DNA of 64,000 bases from Oceanicola sp. 22II-s10i (GTDB lineage: Bacteria; Pseudomonadota; Alphaproteobacteria; Rhodobacterales; Rhodobacteraceae): the NCBI RefSeq assembly GCF_002210105.1, contig NZ_AQQU01000004.1, forward strand, positions 124,001 through 188,000, read 5' to 3'. Shown here piece by piece: positions 15,192 to 23,847 of the stretch. The position numbers were made by a program, and so were the translations under genes. Under the pieces are notes generated by a model. That model was not told the origin of the DNA, searched no databases, and was given only the letters and a program-made list of their open reading frames with translations. Positions within the stretch are counted from its first letter, which is position 1. Each line of letters starts with the position of its first letter.

Positions 15192-15956
15192 ATGATGCCG
15201 ATACGATCCACGATTGCCGCTCTTGCAACGGTGCTTGCGCTTGGCGCGGCCCCGGCTGTGCAGGCGCAGTCCGTGCAGGAATTCGTGAAAGCGTTTTCCG
15301 GTCAGTGGTACGTGTTCGACCCGGCCTATGCCAGTGCAAAGGATCCCTGCGCAATCTCCCTCGAAGACACGGGCGAGGGCGAGCCCGTCCGCTACAAGGC
15401 CGCGTCCAGCAACTGTGTCACACCGGTGTCCGGTCTGAAGAAATGGTATATCGACGAGGGCATGCTGCATCTTCTGGACGCGTCGGACTCAGTGATCATC
15501 CGGCTCGGCGGGAACCAGAGTCGGATCACCGGTGAAATCGAGGGCACGCAACGCGCGGTGATCGTAGAGCGTGCGGCCGGCAGCCAGGAAACTGCCGCGC
15601 TGGCCGAGGCCATTCGCAAGCATCGCTGCATCTATGTCGGCTTTACCTCGGACTGCGCCAAGAAAGAGGATCTGGCAGAACCCGCGATGACCGAGGACGG
15701 GGGCGTCTATGCCAGTGTCGGGATCGTTGCGCGGATGAATGTCCGCAGTCAGCCCCGCAGCGACGCAACCGTCATCGGCGTTCTGAACGAGGGCATCTGT
15801 CTCAAGGTCAATTTCTGCACCACCGCGTCGGATGGCATCTGGTGCCGGGCCAGATTTGGCGAGGATGCCGGTTGGGTCCGCAAAACCGCGCTGCGCCAGT
15901 CAGAATGGCCCGTGATGACCTTTGCCAATTCCTGCTCGGACGCTGCAGGCGGCTGA
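15192..15956 (+). CDS. Periplasmic protein with Inh/AprI-like and SH3 domains
   Basis: 254 aa from the first of two adjacent ATGs after GGGGGGAG. The signal peptide ends at VQAQ. Residues about 27-125 (FSGQWYVFDP...CAISLED...C...GLKKWYIDEGMLHLLD) resemble the beta-barrel of protease inhibitor Inh/AprI. Residues about 175-240 (GIVARMNVRSQPRSDATVIGVL...GWVRKTAL) are a bacterial SH3 domain. Lying 25 bases after csgH, it is probably the last gene of the curli operon. It may protect secreted curlins from proteases or bind the cell wall; both are inference. Confidence 0.7.
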   Translation: MMPIRSTIAALATVLALGAAPAVQAQSVQEFVKAFSGQWYVFDPAYASAKDPCAISLEDTGEGEPVRYKAASSNCVTPVSGLKKWYIDEGMLHLLDASDSVIIRLGGNQSRITGEIEGTQRAVIVERAAGSQETAALAEAIRKHRCIYVGFTSDCAKKEDLAEPAMTEDGGVYASVGIVARMNVRSQPRSDATVIGVLNEGICLKVNFCTTASDGIWCRARFGEDAGWVRKTALRQSEWPVMTFANSCSDAAGG

Positions 15957-16085
15957 CACCTTCGTTCGCGCGCCGCTGAGTCCCTTCGCGGACGGATCGG
16001 TCAAATTCACCACGCTTTTGCGCGGGAGTTCCGTCCGGTCCCTCGCGCAGACTGCGAGCACGGAAAACCCGCCCTTCACGCGGGC

Positions 16086-16126
16086 CCGTCACAAATCTTC
16101 AAGAAACCTCCGCATCCCTGTTACAT
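16086..16126 (+). promoter_or_regulatory. Possible Pho-box promoter of ugpB
   Basis: CCGTCACAAATCTTCAAG at 16086-16103 loosely matches two PhoB half-sites 11 bases apart, and TTACAT at 16121 could be the -10 box. The match of the second half-site is poor. Known phosphate control of ugp genes makes it plausible. Confidence 0.3.
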
Positions 16127-16169
16127 CGCCCCCTCATGAGCGGGGCGATCAACACAAACGGGGAACCCG

Positions 16170-17489
16170 ATGCTCAGAACGCTTTCCACGTCCGCCCTCG
16201 CGCTGGCGGCAACCCTCGGCGCCGCGCAGGCCGAGACCGAGATCAACTGGTGGCACGCCATGGGTGGCGAGCTTGGCGCCAAGCTGGAAGAGATCGTCGC
16301 CGGCTACAACGCCAGCCAGTCCGAATACAAGGTCATTCCGACCTACAAGGGCTCCTACGCCGAGACCATGACCGCCGCCATCGCCGCCTTCCGCGCGGGC
16401 GAGCAGCCGGACATCGTGCAGGTGTTCGAGGTCGGCACCGGGACCATGATGGCGGCCGAGGGCGCGATCTACCCTGTCTACCAGCTGATGGCCGACATGG
16501 GCGCCGATTTCGATCCGGCGGGATACCTGCCCGCGGTCGTGGGTTACTACACCGACACCGACGGCAACATGCTGTCCATGCCGTTCAACTCCTCGACCCC
16601 GATCCTCTACTACAACAAGGACGTGTTCGAGAAAGCCGGTCTCGATCCGGAAACCGCGCCCCGGACATGGGCTGAGGTCGAAGAGTTCTCCAAGAAGATT
16701 ATGGACTCCGGCGCGGCCTCCTGCGGGTTCACCACCGGCTGGATCTCGTGGGTGCAGCTCGAGAACCTGTCGGCCTGGCACAACCAGCCGATCGGCACGC
16801 TGGAGAACGGCTTCGGCGGGCTCGACACCGAGCTGACCGTCAACGGTCCGGTTCAGGTGAAGCATTGGGAAAACCTGGCCCGCTGGCAGCAGGACGGCAC
16901 GTTCCAGTATGGCGGCCCCGGCGGCGGTGCGGACAGCGCGCCCAAGTTCTACGCGCAGGACTGCGCGATCTACATGAACTCCTCGGCCAGCCGCGCGGGC
17001 GTCGTCGCGAACGCGAAGGACTTCGAGGTCGGTTACGGCATGCTGCCCTACTACGACGACGTCGAGGACGCGCCGCAGAACTCGATCATCGGCGGCGCGA
17101 CCCTGTGGGTTCTGCAGGGCCAGTCGGAGGCAGAGTACAAGGGCGTGGCGGAATTCTTCTCCTACCTCTCCTCGGCCGAGGTTCAGGCGGACTGGCACCA
17201 GTTCTCGGGCTACCTGCCGATCACCGAGGCGGCCTATGATCTGGGCAAGGAACAGGGTTTCTACGCGGCGAACCCCGGTTCGGACATCGCGATCAAGCAG
17301 ATCACGCTGAACGCGCCGACCCCGAATTCCAAGGGCCTGCGGTTCGGCAACTACGTCCAGATCCGCGCCGTCATCGACGAGGAGTTCCAGCGGCTCCTGT
17401 CGGGCGAGGTCGACGCGCAGGGCGCGCTCGACAGCCTCGTGAAGCGCGGGAACGAGATGATCCGCGACTTCCAGGGCGCCAACGGCTGA
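16170..17489 (+). CDS. ugpB: Glycerol-3-phosphate ABC transporter substrate-binding protein UgpB
   Basis: 439 aa, the usual UgpB length. The signal peptide is cleaved near AQAE, and the mature protein begins TEINWWHAMGGELGAKLEEI, a typical UgpB start. The end, LRFGNYVQIRAVIDEEFQ, is also characteristic of the family. It binds sn-glycerol-3-phosphate or its diesters in the periplasm and hands them to UgpAEC. First gene of the ugpBAEC operon; a hairpin separates it from ugpA, which usually lets the binding protein be made in excess. Likely phosphate-controlled. Confidence 0.92.
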   Translation: MLRTLSTSALALAATLGAAQAETEINWWHAMGGELGAKLEEIVAGYNASQSEYKVIPTYKGSYAETMTAAIAAFRAGEQPDIVQVFEVGTGTMMAAEGAIYPVYQLMADMGADFDPAGYLPAVVGYYTDTDGNMLSMPFNSSTPILYYNKDVFEKAGLDPETAPRTWAEVEEFSKKIMDSGAASCGFTTGWISWVQLENLSAWHNQPIGTLENGFGGLDTELTVNGPVQVKHWENLARWQQDGTFQYGGPGGGADSAPKFYAQDCAIYMNSSASRAGVVANAKDFEVGYGMLPYYDDVEDAPQNSIIGGATLWVLQGQSEAEYKGVAEFFSYLSSAEVQADWHQFSGYLPITEAAYDLGKEQGFYAANPGSDIAIKQITLNAPTPNSKGLRFGNYVQIRAVIDEEFQRLLSGEVDAQGALDSLVKRGNEMIRDFQGANG

Positions 17490-17506
17490 TCCGACGAAAG
17501 ACAGCA

Positions 17507-17538
17507 AGGACCCGCATCCCTGACGGGGTGCGGGTCTT
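17507..17538 (+). terminator. Hairpin between ugpB and ugpA
   Basis: GACCCGCA pairs with TGCGGGTC, with further partial pairing on both sides. It is followed by TCTTCG rather than a T-run, so it is probably a leaky terminator or mRNA-stabilising hairpin after the binding-protein gene. Confidence 0.55.
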
Positions 17539-17551
17539 CGCGTGAGACCCC

Positions 17552-18436
17552 ATGCAGACCAAACGCACGATATTCGGCAACCGCTGGCTGCCCTACCTGC
17601 TGCTGGCGCCGCAGTTGGCGGTGACAGTGATCTTCTTCCTCTGGCCCGCCGGGCAGGCCGTGTGGCAGTCGTTCCTGCGCGAAGACGCCTTCGGGCTCAA
17701 GACCAGCTTCGTCGGCCTGTCCAACTACACCCGCCTGTTCGACAATGCCGAATACATCAACGCGCTGAAGGTCACGCTGGTCTTCTCGGTTTCCACCGCC
17801 GCGCTTGCGCTGATCTCGTCGCTGCTGCTGGCGCTGGCACTCGACCGCACGATCCGCAGTTCGCGGGTCTATACGACCTTGTTGGTCTGGCCCTATGCCG
17901 TGGCGCCCGCCATCGCGGGTGTGCTGTGGTGGTTCATCTTCAACCCCACCATCGGCATCATGCCCTACCTGCTGGAGCGGGTCGGCTACGACTGGAACCA
18001 CGCGCTGCAGAAGGGCGACGCGATGGCGCTGGTCATCATCGCCGCCGCGTGGAAGCAGATCAGCTACAACTTCCTGTTCTTTGTCGCGGGCTTGCAGTCC
18101 ATTCCCGCCTCGATGCGCGAGGCGGCCGCGATCGACGGGGCGGGGCCGGTGAAACGGTTCTGGACCATCACCCTGCCGCTGCTGTCGCCGACGACCTTCT
18201 TCCTGCTGGTCGTCAACGTCGTCTACACGATGTTCGACACCTTCGCCGTGATCGACGCGACCACCGGGGGCGGCCCGGCGCAGGCGACGATGATCCTCGT
18301 CTACAAGGTCTACGACGACGGCTTCATCGGCCTGAACCTCGGCTCTTCCGCCGCGCAGTCGGTGATCCTCATGGGGATCGTGATCGCGCTGACCATCATC
18401 CAGTTCCGCTATGTCGAGCGGCGCGTGACCTACTGA
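17552..18436 (+). CDS. ugpA: Glycerol-3-phosphate ABC transporter permease UgpA
   Basis: 294 aa integral membrane protein with six hydrophobic segments. The cytoplasmic EAA loop, which contacts the ATPase, is at about 189-208 ([20 protein letters not shown]). Length and gene order match UgpA. It forms the inner-membrane channel with UgpE, whose gene starts 8 bases after its stop. Confidence 0.92.
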   Translation: MQTKRTIFGNRWLPYLLLAPQLAVTVIFFLWPAGQAVWQSFLREDAFGLKTSFVGLSNYTRLFDNAEYINALKVTLVFSVSTAALALISSLLLALALDRTIRSSRVYTTLLVWPYAVAPAIAGVLWWFIFNPTIGIMPYLLERVGYDWNHALQKGDAMALVIIAAAWKQISYNFLFFVAGLQSIPASMREAAAIDGAGPVKRFWTITLPLLSPTTFFLLVVNVVYTMFDTFAVIDATTGGGPAQATMILVYKVYDDGFIGLNLGSSAAQSVILMGIVIALTIIQFRYVERRVTY

Positions 18437-18443
18437 GGCGCAC

Positions 18444-19292
18444 ATGGTCGAAAATCACCGTTGGCTGGACGTCCTCGCGCATCTGACCCTGATCCTCGGG
18501 GTCGTGATCGTCGCCTTTCCGGTCTACATCGCCGTCGTCGCCTCGACCCATGAACCGGCGGACTTCGTGTCGGGACTGATCCCGCTTCTGCCCGGCGACA
18601 ACGCGGTGGCGACCTATGCCTCGGTGCTCGAGGGCGGGGTATCCTCGCAGATGTCGGTCCCGATCCTGACGATGCTCAAGAACAGCCTGATCATGGCGGT
18701 GCTGATCGCGGTCGGAAAGATCGTGATCTCGGTCCTGTCGGCCTATGCCATTGTCTATTTCCGCTTCCCGTTCCGGCAGCTGGCGTTCTGGATGATCTTT
18801 GTCACCCTGATGCTGCCGGTCGAGGTGCGGATCGTGCCGACCTTTCAGGTCGTGGCCGACCTTGGGATGCTGAACAGCTATGCCGGCCTGACGATCCCGC
18901 TGATCGCCTCGGCCACGGCGACCTTCCTGTTCCGGCAGGTGTTCCTGACCATCCCTGATGAGCTGATGGAGGCCGCGCGGATCGACGGCGCGGGCCCGAT
19001 GAAGTTCTTTCGGGACATCCTGCTGCCGCTGTCGCGCACCAACATCGCGGCGCTGTTCGTGATCCTCTTCATCTACGGCTGGAACCAGTATCTCTGGCCG
19101 ATCCTGATCACGACCGACGCGGGGTTCTACACCATCGTCGCGGGCATCAAGCGGATGGCCGATGTCGTCGATAGCGAACCGCTTTGGAATTACATCATGG
19201 CGACCGCCGTGCTGGCGATGCTGCCGCCGGTGATCGTCGTCATCGCGATGCAGAGGCTCTTTGTGAAGGGTCTCGTCGAGACGGAGAAATAG
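18444..19292 (+). CDS. ugpE: Glycerol-3-phosphate ABC transporter permease UgpE
   Basis: 282 aa membrane protein with about six transmembrane segments and an EAA loop (LMEAARIDGAGPMKFFRDI, about 174-192). The ending, VIAMQRLFVKGLVETEK, is characteristic of UgpE. It is the second permease of the importer. Its stop abuts the ugpC start with no spacer, so translation is probably coupled. Confidence 0.92.
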   Translation: MVENHRWLDVLAHLTLILGVVIVAFPVYIAVVASTHEPADFVSGLIPLLPGDNAVATYASVLEGGVSSQMSVPILTMLKNSLIMAVLIAVGKIVISVLSAYAIVYFRFPFRQLAFWMIFVTLMLPVEVRIVPTFQVVADLGMLNSYAGLTIPLIASATATFLFRQVFLTIPDELMEAARIDGAGPMKFFRDILLPLSRTNIAALFVILFIYGWNQYLWPILITTDAGFYTIVAGIKRMADVVDSEPLWNYIMATAVLAMLPPVIVVIAMQRLFVKGLVETEK

Positions 19293-20366
19293 ATGGCCGC
19301 CATCACCATCGAGAACGTGGGAAAGACCTATGCGGGCGGTGTTCCCGCCGTTCAGGGCATCGACCTGAACATCCGCGACGGCGAATTCGTCGTGCTGGTC
19401 GGCCCCTCGGGCTGTGGCAAGTCGACCCTGCTGCGGATGATCGCCGGGCTGGAAGAGATCACCGAGGGCACGGTCCGCATCGGCGACCGCGTCGTGAACC
19501 GGCTGGAACCGGCCGAGCGGGACATCGCGATGGTGTTCCAGAACTACGCACTCTACCCGCACATGACGGTACGGCAGAACCTCTCCTACGGGCTGAAGAA
19601 CCGGGGCACCCCGCGCGACGAGATCGTGCGCCGGGTGGACGAGGCCGCGCGCATCCTCGAGATCGGCGCCTATCTCGACCGCAAGCCAAGGGCGCTGTCC
19701 GGCGGCCAGCGCCAGCGCGTCGCCATGGGGCGCGCGATCGTGCGCGAACCCTCGGCCTTCCTGTTCGACGAGCCGCTGTCGAACCTCGACGCCAAGCTGC
19801 GGGTGACGATGCGGGGCGAGATCCGGACGCTGCAGCGCAGGCTCGGCACGACGTCAGTCTACGTCACCCACGACCAGCTCGAGGCGATGACCATGGCCGA
19901 CCGGCTGGTGGTGCTGCGGCAGGGGCGGATCGAACAGGTGGGCACACCGCTCGACGTCTACCGCAACCCGGTTTCGACCTTCGTGGCGCAGTTCATCGGC
20001 TCGCCCTCGATGAACCTGATGTCCGGCACCGTGCGTGCGGGCGAGGTTAGGGTGGCCGACGCGGTTTATCCGGCCCCCGGCGTGCCGGATGGCGCGGTGA
20101 CGGTCGGCCTGCGGCCCGAGGATTTCGCGCTCGTGCCCGGCGGAGCGCGTGCGGGGATGCCGGCGCGGCTGGTGAATATCGAGGAGCTCGGCTCGCAGCG
20201 GCTCGGCTATTTCCGCGTGGGCGGGGAAACCGTGGTCGCCTCTTTCCCGGCCGGGCAGGTCCTGAGCACGGAGATGACGCTCTACCCCGATCTGTCGCGC
20301 CTGCACCTTTTTGGCGCGGACGAGCGGCGGATCGATCCGGCCCCGCTTCGGGCCGGGGCCGTCTGA
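19293..20366 (+). CDS. ugpC: Glycerol-3-phosphate ABC transporter ATPase UgpC
   Basis: 357 aa. Walker [10 protein letters not shown] at about 38-46, Q-loop [11 protein letters not shown], signature [15 protein letters not shown], Walker [12 protein letters not shown] and the H-loop VTHDQ are all intact. A C-terminal TOBE-type regulatory domain follows from about 240. This is the MalK/UgpC class of importer ATPase. Last gene of ugpBAEC; it converges on the ars operon with no gap, since arsH ends on the opposite strand at 20367. Confidence 0.92.
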   Translation: MAAITIENVGKTYAGGVPAVQGIDLNIRDGEFVVLVGPSGCGKSTLLRMIAGLEEITEGTVRIGDRVVNRLEPAERDIAMVFQNYALYPHMTVRQNLSYGLKNRGTPRDEIVRRVDEAARILEIGAYLDRKPRALSGGQRQRVAMGRAIVREPSAFLFDEPLSNLDAKLRVTMRGEIRTLQRRLGTTSVYVTHDQLEAMTMADRLVVLRQGRIEQVGTPLDVYRNPVSTFVAQFIGSPSMNLMSGTVRAGEVRVADAVYPAPGVPDGAVTVGLRPEDFALVPGGARAGMPARLVNIEELGSQRLGYFRVGGETVVASFPAGQVLSTEMTLYPDLSRLHLFGADERRIDPAPLRAGAV

Positions 20367-21080
20367 CTAGCTGCCGCCGGTGCTGTTCACGCGGGCGATC
20401 AGCTTGTCGCCCGCCTCCTTCCGTTCGGAATAGCGGTCCACCAGATGCTCGCGGATGTCGCGGGTCAGCAGGGTGAACTTCACCAGCTCCTCCATCACGT
20501 CGACGATACGGTCGTAGAAGGGTGAGGGCTTCATCCGCCCGGCCTCGTCGAACTGCTGGAACGCCTTGGGGACCGAGGACTGGTTCGGGATCGTCAGGCA
20601 CCGCATCCAGCGCCCGAGGATGCGCAGCTGGCCGACGGCGTTGAAGCTCTGCGATCCGCCGCTGACCTGCATCACCGCCAGCGTCTTGCCCTGCGTCGGG
20701 CGCACGGCCCCCAGAGACAGCGGGATCCAGTCGATCTGTGCTTTCATGATGCCCGTCATCGACCCGTGCCGTTCCGGCGAGGACCAGACCATCCCGTCGC
20801 ACCATGTCACCAGTTCGCGAAGCTCGGCCACCTTGGGATGATCGGCGGGCGCATCGTCGGGCAGGGGCAGGCCGGAGGGGTTGTAGATCCGCGTCTCGGC
20901 CCCGAACCGCTCGAGTATCCGCGCCGATTCCTCGGCCGCGAAGCGCGAGAAGCTGCGCTGGCGGAGCGAGCCGTAGAGCAGCAGGAACCGCGGCGGATCG
21001 GTGCGCCGCACGGCGGGGAACAGGGTGTCGGCATCGATGGGGCGAAAATGGGTTTCGTCGAGGGCGGGGGTGTCAGACAT
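20367..21080 (-). CDS. arsH: Arsenical resistance flavoprotein ArsH
   Basis: 237 aa from the ATG at 21080, which overlaps the arsC stop. A flavodoxin-like NADPH-dependent FMN reductase fold is indicated by the phosphate-binding loop [12 protein letters not shown] near residue 37 and [18 protein letters not shown] at about 101-118. ArsH proteins oxidise trivalent organoarsenicals and reduce oxidants. It is third in arsR-arsC-arsH. No arsenite efflux gene follows; the next gene is convergent ugpC. Confidence 0.9.
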   Translation of the reverse strand: MSDTPALDETHFRPIDADTLFPAVRRTDPPRFLLLYGSLRQRSFSRFAAEESARILERFGAETRIYNPSGLPLPDDAPADHPKVAELRELVTWCDGMVWSSPERHGSMTGIMKAQIDWIPLSLGAVRPTQGKTLAVMQVSGGSQSFNAVGQLRILGRWMRCLTIPNQSSVPKAFQQFDEAGRMKPSPFYDRIVDVMEELVKFTLLTRDIREHLVDRYSERKEAGDKLIARVNSTGGS

Positions 21081-21495
21081 GGCGGCGGCCCTCGGCGTCG
21101 ATGATGATCTCGCCATCCTCCTTGGTCAGCGGGCCGGGCGGCAGCCGGTCGAGCAGGTCCAGAACCGTTTCCGAGGGGCGGCAGAGGCGCACACCCTTCG
21201 GCGAACAGACGATCGGCCGGTTCACCAGCACCGGATGGATCAGCATCGCTTCCAGCAGGGCTTCGTCCGGAACGGACGGATCGGTCAGGCCCAGATCGGC
21301 GGCCGGCGATTTCGTCGTGCGAAGGGCGCTGCGCGGGGTCAGGCCCGCGGCGGCGAAAAGCCCCAGAAGCTGCGGGCGCGTCCAGCCTTCGGTCAGGTAG
21401 TCGATGACCACCGGGTCCTCCCCTGCCTTGCGGAGGATGTCGAGGACATTGCGCGAGGTGCCGCAGGCAGGGTTGTGATGAATGACAATTGTCAC
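21073..21495 (-). CDS. arsC: Arsenate reductase ArsC (glutaredoxin type)
   Basis: 140 aa from the GTG at 21495, giving the standard length; the longer frame adds unrelated residues that overlap arsR. The active-site motif [10 protein letters not shown] at about 6-15 carries the catalytic Cys, and [17 protein letters not shown] near 93-109 holds the conserved Arg residues of the family. It reduces arsenate to arsenite in the cytoplasm with glutathione/glutaredoxin. It overlaps arsH by eight bases. Confidence 0.92.
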   Translation of the reverse strand: MTIVIHHNPACGTSRNVLDILRKAGEDPVVIDYLTEGWTRPQLLGLFAAAGLTPRSALRTTKSPAADLGLTDPSVPDEALLEAMLIHPVLVNRPIVCSPKGVRLCRPSETVLDLLDRLPPGPLTKEDGEIIIDAEGRRHV

Positions 21496-21538
21496 GGGCA
21501 GGGCTCTTTGATTGGTGGATCGGGTTGGGTGCAGCTCT

Positions 21539-21871
21539 TCAGCAGGCGCAGGCAAGTTCGTCCAGGACAGGCTGACACAGCTCGGGCCGTCCGCCGCAGC
21601 AGTCCTCCAGCAGGAAGGCCAGCAGTCCCTTCATGCGGTCCATGTCGGCGAAATACCGGATCGACCGGCCCTGCCGGCGGTTGGTGACGAGACCGGCGTT
21701 CAGAAGGACCGACAGGTTGGCCGACATCGTGTTCTGCCGGACGCCGAGCGCGGTGGAAAGATCCCCCGCCGCCATCCCGTCCGCACCGGCCCTGACCAGC
21801 AGGCGGAAGACGTCCAGTCGGGTTTCCTGGCCTAGCGCCGCCAGCGCGGAGAGGGTCTTTGTCTTATCCAT
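21539..21871 (-). CDS. arsR: Arsenic-responsive repressor ArsR
   Basis: 110 aa winged-helix protein; the recognition helix is around residues 45-60 (VRQNTMSANLSVLLNAGLV). Cys residues cluster at the C-terminus (DCCGGRPELC and ELACAC), a layout seen in ArsR types whose As(III) site is built from C-terminal cysteines. It should repress its own operon (arsR-arsC-arsH) until arsenite binds. A palindrome lies six bases upstream of the start codon. Confidence 0.9.
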   Translation of the reverse strand: MDKTKTLSALAALGQETRLDVFRLLVRAGADGMAAGDLSTALGVRQNTMSANLSVLLNAGLVTNRRQGRSIRYFADMDRMKGLLAFLLEDCCGGRPELCQPVLDELACAC

Positions 21872-21876
21872 ATTTC

Positions 21877-21893
21877 ATGAATAATTGATTCAT
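21877..21893 (-). promoter_or_regulatory. Probable ArsR operator
   Basis: ATGAAT-N5-ATTCAT is a perfect inverted repeat directly upstream of arsR. Its spacing fits the dyad sites bound by ArsR dimers, and it would overlap the ribosome binding or promoter region. Confidence 0.65.
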
Positions 21894-22266
21894 TTGCGGG
21901 ATACAAGGCAGGACAGGCCAATTCAGAGGTGGGTTGGACGAGTTACCGGGACGTTGCGCGCTTGGGTGGGGAGACAGCATGCCGTTGTTCAAGTGTTTGC
22001 GCTTCGGGTGAGAGAGAAGCTCGAAGTATTCGACCACGTCCTGCCGCGCGACACCGCGGGTCGAATAAGAGAATGTGAAGCAACCGGGTAGCTTTTGGGG
22101 TCGTTCGCAGGCTCGAAGGCTTCTGTTCACGTCGCCGGAGGCAGAATGCTATCGGAATCGAGGTCTGATCCGACGACGCCGCCCCAAGTGCATCGCACGT
22201 AAAATTACAGAACCCGCTGCCGCGTGGCGTCGGTCATGCTGTTGATTTACGTGAAGTAAGGGGAGA
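21894..22266. other. Gene-free gap with insertion-sequence debris
   Basis: About 370 bases between arsR and tRNA-Gln. Apart from the short transposase remnant at 21969-22061, I see no intact gene. The stretch is probably leftover mobile DNA. Confidence 0.5.
21969..22061 (-). pseudogene. IS3-family transposase remnant (orfB C-terminus)
   Basis: The minus-strand translation TRGVARQDVVEYFELL followed by SHPKRKHLNNGMLSP matches the well-known end of IS3-family OrfB transposases, in which an R-x-D-V-x-x-Y-I/F-E segment precedes a (N)PKR-x-H-x-x-N-G-M-L-S-P motif. Only about 31 codons remain; the sequence diverges on both sides and the catalytic DDE core is absent. It is a relic, and hints that the ars genes or this junction arrived or were rearranged by mobile DNA. 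Confidence 0.7.
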
Positions 22267-22341
22267 TGGCTGGGGTGGTAGGATTCGAACCTACGGTACA
22301 CGGTACCAAAAACCGCTGCCTTACCACTTGGCTACACCCCA
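22267..22341 (-). tRNA. tRNA-Gln (anticodon TTG)
   Basis: The minus strand folds as a full cloverleaf: acceptor TGGGGTG with CACCCCA, D-arm GCC...GGC, anticodon stem GCGGT/ACCGT with loop TTTTGGT (anticodon TTG), T-arm GTAGG-TTCGAAT-CCTAC, discriminator G and an encoded CCA. Confidence 0.95.
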
Positions 22342-22435
22342 ACGTCGGCGGGTATTTACGCTGCACCTGAATCCTCTGCAAGCCCTCAATCCGGAAAAAA
22401 TCCATCCAGTCGCGCCGGGGCGGGGCGCGGCCGGT

Positions 22436-23770
22436 TCATTCCGTGGGGGCTGCCCGGTTCAGGAGGTCTTCGTCGCCTTTCACCCGGCGTTCCTCCTCTA
22501 CGATGGCCTCCAGTTCGTGCTCGGCATGGGCCTGCACATCCAGCGCGTCGTCCGGCGTAGGGGCAGGTGCCGGAGCGGGGGCGGTGCGTTCGGTCTGCGC
22601 GGCGGTGGCTCCGCCGGCGCCGATCAGGCGGTAGGTCGGCTCGGGCATCTCGATCCCGGCCTGGGTCAGCGCGGCCATGCAGATGCGGATCGCCTCGCCC
22701 CGCGCGCCAAGCAGCGAGGTGTCGTTCTGGTTGATCCAGCCGATCAGCGTCAGCGTCACGGTGCTGTCGCCGACCCCGTCGATCCACACGTTCGGGGCGG
22801 GGCTCTTGAGCGTGAAGGGCAGGGCGTTCAGCGTGTCCTGCGCCACCTGCACGGCAAGGGCCATGTCCGCATCCGGCGCGATCCCTAGCGAGAACTTGAA
22901 CCGCCGTTCGGCATTGAGCGAGAAGTTGACGATCCGGCTTTTGAACACGGTCGCGTTCGGGATGCGGATGTGGTTGCCGTCCCACGACAAAAGGATCGTC
23001 GCGCGAGATGTCAGGCGGATGACCTTGCCCTCGTCTCCGTTGATCTCCACGGCGTCATTGGGGCGGAAGGGCTGGCGGATCGACAACATGATCGAGGCGA
23101 TGAAGTTCTCGACCGTGTCCTTGACCGCGAAACCGATGGCCAGACCGATGATCCCCGCCGCACCCAGGATGGTGCCGAGAAGGGCGGTGGCGTTGAGGAT
23201 GTCGAGGCTGACCACGATGCCCGCCACCACGAAGGCCAGGCGGACCACCTGGCGGTAGATGTCGGCGATGAAGGCGTTCGGCGCGATCCGGTCCCAGGGC
23301 TTTTTCAGCCGCGCCAGCAGGACGCCGACCGTGACCACCGCCATGAAGGCCACCAGCGCCACGGCGAAGAGCGGCAGATAGGCGACGGTCTGCCAGAACC
23401 GCGCGATAAAGCGCTCGATCGCCGGATCGAGGCGGCGGACGACGTCTGTCGTCTCCTGCACCTCGTTGCGGATCGCGACGACTCCCTCGACGCGGGCGAC
23501 GATGACGTTCAGTTCCGCCGCCTTGGCCGCGTCCAGCACCGTCCCGCGCAGGGTGACGATCCCGGCGGCGACGGTGACGGTCACGTCCTCGTAGCCGCCG
23601 ATCTCGCGCAGGATGGCGCGGATGCGGTTGGCGATGGCGGCATCGGTTTCGCGGTTGTCCTCGACCTCGATCGTGCCCGAGGGCTGGTTGCTGTCCTGCG
23701 CGAACAGGGGCAGCGGGGCGAGGGGCAGGGTGAGGGAAAGCAGCAGCAGCGGCAGGATCAGAAAACGCAC
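22436..23770 (-). CDS. Mechanosensitive channel of the MscS family with BON domain
   Basis: 444 aa. A signal peptide (ends LFAQ) is followed by a periplasmic BON domain at about 37-108 (RIRAILREIGGYEDVTVTVAAGIVTLRGTV). Membrane segments lie at about 125-150 and 170-230. The MscS core is recognisable from the Gly/Ala-rich pore helix (LGAAGIIGLAIGFAVKDTVENF, about 205-226) and the beta domain that follows. It opens under membrane tension to release solutes. The C-terminus is Pro/Ala- and Glu-rich. It stands alone beside tRNA-Gln. Confidence 0.88.
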   Translation of the reverse strand: MRFLILPLLLLSLTLPLAPLPLFAQDSNQPSGTIEVEDNRETDAAIANRIRAILREIGGYEDVTVTVAAGIVTLRGTVLDAAKAAELNVIVARVEGVVAIRNEVQETTDVVRRLDPAIERFIARFWQTVAYLPLFAVALVAFMAVVTVGVLLARLKKPWDRIAPNAFIADIYRQVVRLAFVVAGIVVSLDILNATALLGTILGAAGIIGLAIGFAVKDTVENFIASIMLSIRQPFRPNDAVEINGDEGKVIRLTSRATILLSWDGNHIRIPNATVFKSRIVNFSLNAERRFKFSLGIAPDADMALAVQVAQDTLNALPFTLKSPAPNVWIDGVGDSTVTLTLIGWINQNDTSLLGARGEAIRICMAALTQAGIEMPEPTYRLIGAGGATAAQTERTAPAPAPAPTPDDALDVQAHAEHELEAIVEEERRVKGDEDLLNRAAPTE

Positions 23771-23847
23771 GGGATCAATGGGCTCTTGGAATATGACCCT
23801 CGTATCCTAACGCCGGCGTCCGGTCCCGCAAGACCCGGCGGCGCCGG

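Noticed and set aside
16118-16132. Identical GTTACATCGCCCC before ugpB and before tRNA-His as a shared operator
   Set aside because: More simply a -10 element plus a GC-rich start region that happen to agree; there is no dyad symmetry.
16149-19562. Several long frames antisense to the ugp genes
   Set aside because: They are shadows rich in Arg, His and Asp, while ugpBAEC are unmistakable.
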